A stretch of 64,000 nucleotides of DNA from the NCBI RefSeq assembly GCF_002067135.1, contig NZ_CP020105.1:4464001-4528000 (forward strand), in the 5' to 3' direction. The notes below the pieces were generated by a model. It did no database searches. It worked only from the letters and a program-made list of their open reading frames with translations, and was not told the DNA's origin. Of this stretch, positions 28,572-36,752 are shown piece by piece; position 1 is the first letter of the stretch, and each line of letters begins with the position of its first letter. The translations under genes and the position numbers were made by a program. This stretch comes from Spirosoma rigui (lineage in GTDB: Bacteria; Bacteroidota; Bacteroidia; Cytophagales; Spirosomataceae).

Positions 28572-30023
28572 TCAGGCAATAAGACCATGCACCACGTTCC
28601 CCGATACGTCCGTTAGCCGGTATCGGCGTCCCAGGTGTTTAAAGATCAGTTTCTCATGGTTCAGCCCCATCTGATTCAGGATAGTGGCCTGGAAGTCGTG
28701 CACGTGAACGGGATCTTTGACAATGTTGTAACCCATCTCATCGGTTTCGCCGTAGACGATGCCCGGCTTGATACCACCACCCGCCATCCAGATCGTGAAG
28801 CAGCGCGGGTGATGATCGCGCCCGTAGTTCTCTTTGGTGAGTTTGCCCTGGGTGTAGCTGGTCCGGCCAAATTCACCCCCCCAGATCACCAGCGTTTCAT
28901 CCAACAGACCCCGCTGTTTGAGATCGGTGACCAGCGCGGCCGATGCCTGATCGACATCTTTGGCCTGCTTTGCGATCTCGAACGGCAGGTTGCCGTGCTG
29001 GTCCCAGCCCTGGTGGTATAGTTGCACGAAGCGCACACCATTTTCGGATAGTTTACGGGCCAGCAGGCAGTTGGCCGCAAACGTACCCGGCACCAGACAA
29101 TCGGGTCCGTAGAGTTTGATAATGTCATCCGGTTCCTTCGACAGATCCATCACCTCGGGAACGGCCGTCTGCATCCGGTACGCCATTTCGTACTGCTTCA
29201 CTTTGGCGCTGATCTCCGGGTCGCCAAACTCCTGGTACGACAGGTCGTTGAGTTCTGCCAGGTTGTCGAGCATTGCCCGGCGGGCCTGCCGATCCATCCC
29301 CTCGGGGTCGCGCAGGTACAGCACGGGGTCCTCGCCTTTGCTGAACTGGACGCCTTGGTGAATGGAATCCAGAAACCCATTCGACCAGAGCTTGGAATAC
29401 ACGCCCTGCCCATTGCCAATGCCCCGCGACAGCAAGACGGTGAAGTTGGGCAGGTTCTTGTTTTCGTTACCCAGCCCGTAGCTCAGCCACGAGCCCATAC
29501 TCGGCCGGTTGCCCTGTTGCGAACCCGTTTGCAGAAATGTGAGGGCGGGGTCGTGGTTAATAGCCTCGGTAAACATCGACTTCACAATACAGAGGTCGTC
29601 CACGATTTTGGCCGTGTACGGAAACAGGTCACTCACCCACGCCCGCGACTCGCCGTATTGCTTAAAATCGACAAAAGACCCCACCAGCGGAAACTCCTTC
29701 TGGTTGGCAGTCATGCCCGTAAGTCGCTGGGTTCCCCGTACCGACGGCGGCAGCTCCTGCCCCATCATCTCGCGTAGTTTGGGTTTGTAATCAAAGAGTT
29801 CCTGCTGCGAGGGGGCTCCGTTCTGAAACAGGTAGATGACCCGTTTGGCCTTCGGGGCGAAGTGCGGAATGCCGGGCGTTAACCCCTCTTCGTTCCCGGA
29901 CCCACTAAACAGGTCAGGAATGAGCAGCGACCCCAGAGCAGCGCTGCCCAGCCCCAGACTCAGTCGGGAAAGGAACCGGCGTCGGTTAAAATTCAGCCCG
30001 TGTTCGAGAATTTCTTTCTCCAT
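28572..30023 (-). CDS. DUF1501 secreted protein (sulfatase/phosphatase-like fold), copy 1
   Basis: 483 aa. N-terminal twin-arginine-type signal with FNRRRFLSRLSLGLGSAALG. DUF1501 landmarks: KRVIYLFQNGAPSQQELFDYKP, GSWLSYGLGNENKNLPNF, QLYHQGWDQHGNLP, VIWGGEFGRTSYTQG, GRDHHPRCFTIWMAGGGIKPG and GETDEMGYNIV. The fold is related to alkaline phosphatases and sulfatases; no activity is firmly known. It follows the DUF1549/DUF1553 gene at 30274-32598, a pairing common in Planctomycetes and some Bacteroidota, where the two are thought to act together in polysaccharide use. Confidence 0.9.
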   Translation of the reverse strand: MEKEILEHGLNFNRRRFLSRLSLGLGSAALGSLLIPDLFSGSGNEEGLTPGIPHFAPKAKRVIYLFQNGAPSQQELFDYKPKLREMMGQELPPSVRGTQRLTGMTANQKEFPLVGSFVDFKQYGESRAWVSDLFPYTAKIVDDLCIVKSMFTEAINHDPALTFLQTGSQQGNRPSMGSWLSYGLGNENKNLPNFTVLLSRGIGNGQGVYSKLWSNGFLDSIHQGVQFSKGEDPVLYLRDPEGMDRQARRAMLDNLAELNDLSYQEFGDPEISAKVKQYEMAYRMQTAVPEVMDLSKEPDDIIKLYGPDCLVPGTFAANCLLARKLSENGVRFVQLYHQGWDQHGNLPFEIAKQAKDVDQASAALVTDLKQRGLLDETLVIWGGEFGRTSYTQGKLTKENYGRDHHPRCFTIWMAGGGIKPGIVYGETDEMGYNIVKDPVHVHDFQATILNQMGLNHEKLIFKHLGRRYRLTDVSGNVVHGLIA

Positions 30024-30273
30024 ATAGAACGCTGATTATCATGATCAGTATGAATCGATATACGCTATCCAGCCTTTCCTAAAGGCTGTTGATGATTGGC
30101 GGTCATTCCAGTTGCGCAAAGGCGGACCGCTTTGCCACGGATTGACAAGCGGTTAAGCCAACAGGCACCCTACCTCGAAATAAATCTCTGTCCCTGATCT
30201 GGGGTAGCCTTAAACACCCCGCATCAGCTTCATTTTAGCCGACAATCCTGCCGGTTGTAAAATCGGCTTCTAT

Positions 30274-32598
30274 CTAGGACTTGGTAATGGTTTCTTCCAG
30301 GTTGTAGATAGTCGTCAAAACGCGCATCAACGCGGTCAGTTTGGTCTTGTCGAGGTGCGTTGGTATTGGATACTCGCCAATCGCCAGCGACTTGGTGGCA
30401 ACGGACGGCGTGATCTTTTTCAGCTCTTTTTCGTAATAGCGGCTTAGTATATCCGTTTCTTTTTCGCTCGGCCTGCGGCTCACGATCAGACGAAAGGCCT
30501 TGTTGATTTTGTGATCTACGTCACTGTTTTCCTGCAACAGCCGGGCCGCCAGCACCCGCGACGCTTCCAGTACCGTTGGGTCGTTGAGCATGACCAGCGC
30601 CTGCAGGGGCGTATTGGTTTTCAGGCGCTTGACTTCGCACAGATCGCGGTTACTGGCATCGAAAATAGCCAGGGACGGGGGTGGTACGGTCCGTTTGATC
30701 AGCGTGTACATACCCCGGCGGTAGAGGTTCGCCCCGTGATCCTGGTTGTAGGTCGACAGCAAACCGCGGCCTGACGTAGCCCCCTCCCACAACCCAACCG
30801 GTTGATAGGGCTTTACACTCGGCCCCCCAATGACAGCATTCAGCAAGCCGCTACTGCTAAGCACCAGGTCTTTGATAAACTCGGCGTGGATACGGTAGCG
30901 GGGTCCTCGGGCGAGCAGGATGTTGTCCGGGTCGACAGCTAATTTCGCCGGCGTAACCACCGCTGACTGCCGATAGGTGGCGGACGTTACCAGCTGTTTC
31001 ACCAGCCGTTTGATGTCCCAGCCATGATCCATAAAGTCGACGGCCAGCCAGTCGAGCAAGGCCGGGTTCGACGGCAGGTCGCCCTGCATCCCGAAGTCGC
31101 CGGACGTTTTCACGATACCTTTCCCGAAAAACTCCTGCCACAGGTGATTCACGTACACGCGGGCCGTCAGGGGATTTTTTCGATCAAATAGCCATTTTGC
31201 CAGTCCCAGGCGGTTCTTTGGGTAGCTGGGATTGAACGGCAAAATAGCTTTGGGCGTACCGGGCTGCACTTCTTCGCCGGGCGCATCATAGACACCCCGT
31301 TTCAGCACAAACGTCTTGCGGGTAGTATCCAGATCGCCCATCACCGACACGATCAGCCGATTGGTATCCCGCTTGTTGACGAAGGACAGGATGCTTTGAA
31401 TGTCCTCATCGCAGATTTCCATCAGCGGTTTCTTGGCGTAGGTGTCTGGCCCGCCAATAACCGACTCGATGCCCACTTCGTTTACGTTGTTGAAAAAGGC
31501 GAAAAGCTGATAATATTCTTTGTGCGAAAAGGGGTCGTATTTATGGTCGTGGCAGTGGGCACACTCAATCGTCACACCCAGCAACCCTTTCCCGAACAAG
31601 TCGTTCCGGTCGGTTACGTACATGGTCCGGTACTCTTCGGGAATGACCCCACCCTCTTCGGTTATTTTATGATTCCGGTTAAAAGCGGTAGCGAGCAGTT
31701 GTTCTTTGGTAGCGTTAGGCATTAAGTCCCCCGCCAGTTGCCAGCTCACGAAATCGTTGTAGTGCATGTTCCTGTTGAACGCATGGATGACCCAGTCGCG
31801 CCAGGGCCACTGCGTCCGGTAGCCATCATCCTGGTACCCGTGCGAATCGGCGTACCGCGCCAGGTCGAGCCAGTGCAGGGCCATTTTTTCGCCATAGGCG
31901 GGGTTTTCCAACAGTTCATCGACGACCTTCTCGTAGGCGTTGGCGCTCTTGTCGGCCAGAAAACGGTCCATAAGCTGGAGGCTGGGGGGTAATCCAACGA
32001 GGTCCAGACTCAACCGTTTCAGCAGCCGCTCTTTATCCGCTTCGTCGTTGGGTTCGAGTCCTTTCTGTTCCTGCTTTTGCAGGATGAAGTAGTCGATCTC
32101 GTTAGTGGGCCAATCGGTCCGTTCCACGTGCGGGATCGCCGGCTTGACGGGCGCCACAAAAGCCCAGTGCTTCTCGTAGGCTGCCCCCTGCCGAATCCAC
32201 GTTTCGATCAGCTTTATCTCGCGGGCCGACAGTTTCAGATTGGACGAGGGGGGCGGCATCATGATAGACGTATCCGGCGAGCTGATCCGTAAAAACACCT
32301 CCGACAACTCGGGTTTGCCGGGCACCAGGGCATGCGCCGAGGGGTGTTCCTTCAGCGCCTTATAAGCATTCTCGGCCATATCGAGCCGCAACCCGGCCTC
32401 GCGCTTGTTGGCATCGGGACCGTGGCAGGCCAGGCACTTGTCCGACAAAATGGGTCGGATATCGAAGTTATAGCTTACCAGTTCCGGGATGTCTTCCGAG
32501 CCGCCATTGCCCCCCGAACTGGTGGTACAGGACTGGCTATACCAAACAACCCCTGCCCCGAAAGCCAACGTCAGTAAATAGAATGGAGTCTTACGCAT
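30274..32598 (-). CDS. DUF1549/DUF1553 protein with planctomycete cytochrome c domain (lipoprotein)
   Basis: 774 aa. N-terminal signal MRKTPFYLLTLAFGAGVVWY with SQSC lipobox-like cysteine. Planctomycete cytochrome c domain with DKCLACHGPDANKREAG, near residue 55, and MPPPSSNLKLSAREIKLIE. Then DUF1549 (NEIDYFILQKQEQKGLEP, ENPAYGEKMALHWLDLARYA, IECAHCHDHKYDPFSHKEYY, which holds a second CxxCH) and DUF1553 (NRLGLAKWLFDRKNPLTARV, NHLWQEFFGKGIVKTSGDFG). Two haem c sites are predicted. First of the gene pair with the DUF1501 gene 250 bp downstream. Substrate unknown; likely periplasmic electron carrier or oxidase partner. Confidence 0.9.
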   Translation of the reverse strand: MRKTPFYLLTLAFGAGVVWYSQSCTTSSGGNGGSEDIPELVSYNFDIRPILSDKCLACHGPDANKREAGLRLDMAENAYKALKEHPSAHALVPGKPELSEVFLRISSPDTSIMMPPPSSNLKLSAREIKLIETWIRQGAAYEKHWAFVAPVKPAIPHVERTDWPTNEIDYFILQKQEQKGLEPNDEADKERLLKRLSLDLVGLPPSLQLMDRFLADKSANAYEKVVDELLENPAYGEKMALHWLDLARYADSHGYQDDGYRTQWPWRDWVIHAFNRNMHYNDFVSWQLAGDLMPNATKEQLLATAFNRNHKITEEGGVIPEEYRTMYVTDRNDLFGKGLLGVTIECAHCHDHKYDPFSHKEYYQLFAFFNNVNEVGIESVIGGPDTYAKKPLMEICDEDIQSILSFVNKRDTNRLIVSVMGDLDTTRKTFVLKRGVYDAPGEEVQPGTPKAILPFNPSYPKNRLGLAKWLFDRKNPLTARVYVNHLWQEFFGKGIVKTSGDFGMQGDLPSNPALLDWLAVDFMDHGWDIKRLVKQLVTSATYRQSAVVTPAKLAVDPDNILLARGPRYRIHAEFIKDLVLSSSGLLNAVIGGPSVKPYQPVGLWEGATSGRGLLSTYNQDHGANLYRRGMYTLIKRTVPPPSLAIFDASNRDLCEVKRLKTNTPLQALVMLNDPTVLEASRVLAARLLQENSDVDHKINKAFRLIVSRRPSEKETDILSRYYEKELKKITPSVATKSLAIGEYPIPTHLDKTKLTALMRVLTTIYNLEETITKS

Positions 32599-32710
32599 AC
32601 TGTACGTTTTATTTACTCAATACCTTCGTACCCTCTGTTTGTGTGTCAATCACACCCGCTGTATGGTCGGCCGGGCGCCGGGGCGGTGCTTAAAACTGAC
32701 AGCCCACCAC

Positions 32711-34147
32711 CTACGCCAGCAAATCCAGGACCGGCTTACCCAACCCATCGGGCGTGGAGTAGAACGGTCGTTTTTCCACTTCGTAGTGCGTATCCGGGGC
32801 GATGCCCAGCGCGTGATAGATCGTCTGGTGAATGCCGTCGATACGTACCGGATTCTCGATGGTTTTGCAGGGACGCTCGTCGGCGGTTTTGCCGTAAACG
32901 AACCCTTTCTTAATACCTCCGCCGAACATGAGAATAGAGCACCCGTCGGTAAAGTGACGGTGCATGCCATAGAACTTCAGGTCGGATAGTATCTCCGGCT
33001 GTTGAACCTGCTCCTGCACCTTGGCATCGGGTCGCCCTTCCACCATCATATCCCGGCTGAATTCACTGGCCAGGATCACCATAGTCCGATCGAGGTGGCC
33101 GGATTTATTGAGGTCGTTGATCAGTTGCGCAATGGGACCGTCGATCTGCTTTTTCATGTCTTCCAGCCGCGTGTGCCCATTCTCGTGCGTATCCCAGCCC
33201 TTGAACGGCTCGTATTCGGTCGTTACGCTGATAAACCGGGCCCCCTGTTCGGTGAGTCGGCGGGCCAGCAGACAGCCCAGACCAAACTTGCCGGTATTGT
33301 ATATGTCGTAGCTGGCTTTGGGTTCCTGGCTCAGGTCGAAGGCTTTGGCTTCGGGGGAGTTCAGCAGCCTGTAGGCCTGCTCCATCGACCGTTTGAGCGA
33401 CTCTTTCTGGTAATCGCTGCCAAACTCACCCATCGGTCCGTTGCTGATAAGGTCATTGTACAACTGATTGCGTCGCTCAAACCGTTTGGCGTCCATGCCC
33501 ACCGGTGGCCGGACGCTCTCCAGCCCCTGACTGGGGTCGGGAATAAAGAACGGGCCGTATTCATTCCCCAGAAAACCGGCCGTATGAAACGCTTTAAGCT
33601 CTTCCGCTTCGCCCACGGTAAAGCGCTGACCAATATCGACGAATGCAGGAATCACTGGATTCTTTGGGCCCAGTTCTTTGGCAATCCAGGAACCCAGGTG
33701 CGGGGCGGCTACGGTCTGGGGCGGCTCGTAGCAGGTGTGCCAGTGGTACTGGTGGCGTGAGTGCAGAATGTGCCCCATGTCGGCCGCTACGTACGACCGG
33801 ATCAGCGTTCCTTTGTCCATGACCTTACCGATGGACTGAAGCCCTTCCGAGAAATTGATTCCGTCGAGCACGGTGGGAATGGGCTTGAACGTACTCAGAA
33901 CCCGGTTTCCCTGCATGCCCTTCTCGAAAGGCGTGTACCGTTTGGGGTCGAAGGTTTCGGTGTGGGCCATGCCGCCCGCCATCCAGAGCAGAATCACCGT
34001 ATCGGCGGTGCCATTGGTTTCGCCCGGCTTCGGCGTTCGGCGACAACCCGACAACAAGCTCGACACCGGCGCGCCAGCCGCCATAGCGGCCAGGGTAGCC
34101 GCGCTTGTTTTTTGCAGAAACTCCCGTCTATTCCAGTTCGCTTTCAT
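32711..34147 (-). CDS. DUF1501 secreted protein, copy 2
   Basis: 478 aa, twin-arginine-type signal (WNRREFLQKTSAATLAAMAA). Same landmarks as the copy at 28572: TVILLWMAGGMAHTETFDPK, GSWIAKELGPKNPVIPAFVD, SVTTEYEPFKGWDTHENGHT, MVILASEFSRDMMVEGRP and SILMFGGGIKKGFVYGKTAD. Overall sequence is clearly diverged from copy 1, so this is not a very recent duplication. It lies 88 bp downstream of the membrane-anchored DUF1549/DUF1553 protein. Confidence 0.9.
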   Translation of the reverse strand: MKANWNRREFLQKTSAATLAAMAAGAPVSSLLSGCRRTPKPGETNGTADTVILLWMAGGMAHTETFDPKRYTPFEKGMQGNRVLSTFKPIPTVLDGINFSEGLQSIGKVMDKGTLIRSYVAADMGHILHSRHQYHWHTCYEPPQTVAAPHLGSWIAKELGPKNPVIPAFVDIGQRFTVGEAEELKAFHTAGFLGNEYGPFFIPDPSQGLESVRPPVGMDAKRFERRNQLYNDLISNGPMGEFGSDYQKESLKRSMEQAYRLLNSPEAKAFDLSQEPKASYDIYNTGKFGLGCLLARRLTEQGARFISVTTEYEPFKGWDTHENGHTRLEDMKKQIDGPIAQLINDLNKSGHLDRTMVILASEFSRDMMVEGRPDAKVQEQVQQPEILSDLKFYGMHRHFTDGCSILMFGGGIKKGFVYGKTADERPCKTIENPVRIDGIHQTIYHALGIAPDTHYEVEKRPFYSTPDGLGKPVLDLLA

Positions 34148-34235
34148 GGTGTTGTTGCTTTGTACGTCACCGATTCGTCAGATAGCCCCGGTCCCTCTTT
34201 TCATGAACAGCCCAACGAATCGATGTGGGTATTCC

Positions 34236-36599
34236 TCAATAAATCAGCTGAAACTCCGGGTGCAGGCTGATAGCCCATACCAAATCCTGAATACCCTCGG
34301 TGGTTGGTGTCTTCCCCACTATTTTCTGCGCAATAGCCAGTTCGTTCGGGCGGGGTTCCCGGCCCAGGGCTTTCCAGTACAGAGTCTTTACCAGTCCCTC
34401 CGACGTTGGGTACAGGGCTTTCCACTGTTGCGCACCCCGTTTCAGGGCCTCGTTGAATTGCTGACCGTTAGTTAGCTCCAGCGCCTGCAGCAGATTAGCC
34501 TGCGACGACCGGCTGGTGCTGACCGTTTCGCGATTGGGCCGACCCAGCGCCGTCAGGAACGGGTCGTTCTTGACCAGCGATGCCCGGGCAAACGGCACTT
34601 CTTTCTTGATCCGCTTCGGGAACTGCTCCTCCACAATCGACGTGTCGATATAGACCGGGCTGAATGCCAGGCTGACGGCGTCGGTAAATTGCTCGGCCGT
34701 AAGCCGACGGCGTACCATACCCCGAAAAACGAACGATGGGGAGGTGATCACGTCTGCATCCTTCACCCCGACCGATGGCTGCTGATAAGTTTTCGAGGTA
34801 AGAATGGTAAACAGCAATCGTTTGATGTCGTGCCCGTTCGTGACAAAATCGGACGCCAGCCAATCGAGCAGATCCTGACTCCACGGGTCATTATCCATGA
34901 CATCGACGGGTTCAATAATGCCCCGCCCCATCACCTGCGCCCACACCCGGTTCACCACCGTGCGGTACAACCGCCCGTCTTTCGGCTGTACCAGAAAATC
35001 AGCCAGCTGCCGCAATCGCTCGTCGGTCGCGGCTTTTCCATTGATGGTTCCCAGTTTCTCGAAAATGATTCGGGTATCGGCACGCTTGCCGGTAGGTTTG
35101 TCGCAGCGGTTGATTTCGAGCGTTGTGTCGGCAAATACGTTGGCGAAGGCATAGGCATCGGCCAGCTTCCAGTCGCTGATAAAACTATCGTGGCAGGAGG
35201 CACACTTCAGGTTCAGCCCCAGCAGCACCTGCGATACGTTCTGTGCCGCCTGCATCTCGGTCCGCTGGCTCGAATTGATGGTTCCCCGCCACTGTATCCC
35301 CTTGATAAATCCTGCCGACTGCTTTGTGGGGCTGATGAGTTCCCGCACGAACTGATCGTAGGGCTTGTTGGTCTTTAGCGAGGTGTACAGCCATGTCGTA
35401 ATGTCGAAACGGCCACCGGTGATGTAGCCAGTTCCGGTATAGTCGTTGCGTAGCGCGTCGTTCCAGAACGTCAGCCAGTGCTGCGCATAATCCGTGTTAC
35501 GGCTGAGCAGATCCTTCACCAGCGTTTCCCGTTTATCGACCCGCGTGTCGGCCACAAAAGCGGTAATCTGTTCGGGTGTCGGCAGGAGACCAACAACGTC
35601 CAGGTACACCCGACGCTGGTACGTCCGGTCGTCCACTACGTTCTTCCAGTTCACTTTATGCTGCTGGAAATAGACATTAACAAACCGGTCGATCGGGTTA
35701 GTGATTCCCGCCGGTGCGTTGGGCAGGGTGGGCAGCCGGGGTTCAATCGCTGCCACCCGGTAAATACTTTTCTCGGCTCCACTCGGCCAGGGCGCCCCCT
35801 GCCTGATCCAGAATTCGAGTACCTCAATATCGTGTTCGGTCAACCGCTTCCCCTTGGTGGGCATGGCCTCCTCATGGCCGGCGGGGAGCTTTACCCGTCG
35901 AATCAGATCGCTGTCTTCCGGATGACCAGCTACCAGAATTGCGCCATCTTCTCCCCCTTTCATGATCAACTCTTTCTTGTCCAGCCGCAGACCACCTTTA
36001 CTCTTGGTGGCGCTGTGGCAGCTGTAGCAGTTGTGCGCCAGAATAGACCGGACTTCCAGATTCAGCTCCCCAATTTGTTTTTCGCTCAGGGGCTGGCCGG
36101 TACTATTGCTGGCAAAGGCAAACTTCGTTTCTCCGTCAACGGGTCGGCCAACTCCTTTTTCAAAGGGCAGTACGCTGGTCAGGTAGTCATCGCCGTGGGT
36201 GAGCATCGCCCCGTAGTGACCGGCCAGACTAACACCCAGTACACTCAGCCCCAGAAACGTCCGGTACAGGATCGTCCGTTTCGCTCTTAAGGCAACGACC
36301 GCCAGGAGGGCAAGGATCATGGTTGCCAGCCCCGACCACTGGTGGACGGTTACGGTTCTGCCGCCGTACTCTTCCTGATTGACCAGCACCAGACCCAGCC
36401 CGGCCGCCACAACCGCAGCAACCGCCCCGATCCAGACCAGGGCCGCAATACCCGCCCGCAACGCAGTTGATCGGCGGCTCCAGTCCACCACTTCGAGTAA
36501 CAGGGCTATGCAAAGCAGGCTAACCGGAAAATGAACGATCAGCGGGTGTAACCGGCCCAGAAATTGCCAGAGCCAAAACGATTCAGTTAAAACAGTCAT
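34236..36599 (-). CDS. Membrane-anchored DUF1549/DUF1553 protein with cytochrome c domain
   Basis: 787 aa. N-terminal helices with LHPLIVHFPVSLLCIALLLE, then GHYGAMLTHGDDYL (about 128-140), then CYSCHSATKSKGG (CxxCH about 191-195) and MPTKGKRLTEHDIEVLEFW. The rest is DUF1549 (PIDRFVNVYFQQHKVNW, CASCHDSFISDWKLADAYAF, second CxxCH) and DUF1553 (LYRTVVNRVWAQVMGRGIIE). It is thus a fusion of the membrane cytochrome module found alone at 26208-28394 with the enzyme-like part found at 30274-32598. Leads the minus-strand block; probably exchanges electrons with the membrane quinone pool (inference). Confidence 0.87.
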   Translation of the reverse strand: MTVLTESFWLWQFLGRLHPLIVHFPVSLLCIALLLEVVDWSRRSTALRAGIAALVWIGAVAAVVAAGLGLVLVNQEEYGGRTVTVHQWSGLATMILALLAVVALRAKRTILYRTFLGLSVLGVSLAGHYGAMLTHGDDYLTSVLPFEKGVGRPVDGETKFAFASNSTGQPLSEKQIGELNLEVRSILAHNCYSCHSATKSKGGLRLDKKELIMKGGEDGAILVAGHPEDSDLIRRVKLPAGHEEAMPTKGKRLTEHDIEVLEFWIRQGAPWPSGAEKSIYRVAAIEPRLPTLPNAPAGITNPIDRFVNVYFQQHKVNWKNVVDDRTYQRRVYLDVVGLLPTPEQITAFVADTRVDKRETLVKDLLSRNTDYAQHWLTFWNDALRNDYTGTGYITGGRFDITTWLYTSLKTNKPYDQFVRELISPTKQSAGFIKGIQWRGTINSSQRTEMQAAQNVSQVLLGLNLKCASCHDSFISDWKLADAYAFANVFADTTLEINRCDKPTGKRADTRIIFEKLGTINGKAATDERLRQLADFLVQPKDGRLYRTVVNRVWAQVMGRGIIEPVDVMDNDPWSQDLLDWLASDFVTNGHDIKRLLFTILTSKTYQQPSVGVKDADVITSPSFVFRGMVRRRLTAEQFTDAVSLAFSPVYIDTSIVEEQFPKRIKKEVPFARASLVKNDPFLTALGRPNRETVSTSRSSQANLLQALELTNGQQFNEALKRGAQQWKALYPTSEGLVKTLYWKALGREPRPNELAIAQKIVGKTPTTEGIQDLVWAISLHPEFQLIY

Positions 36600-36614
36600 T
36601 GAGTCGGAGTAGGG

Positions 36615-36670
36615 ACCAGTCCGCAGCCCTTCCGGGCGACAGAATGGCTCCGAAAGGGCTGCGAACTAGT
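36615..36670. repeat. Intergenic hairpin between the aldolase and DUF1553 genes
   Basis: Arms of 17 bases (36615-36631 and 36654-36670) pair with two mismatches; the inner ten (CGCAGCCCTT / AAGGGCTGCG) are perfect, with three more pairs after one mismatch. It stands just upstream of the 34236-36599 gene and could end or weaken transcription from the upstream aldolase gene; no U-tract is present. Confidence 0.55.
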
Positions 36671-36752
36671 CAGAAATCAGTACGTACGGTATAATCAGCT
36701 TTTCCTGGTAATCTACTAACCATTCAGGTCATCGTACCATAAAACAGACTGG

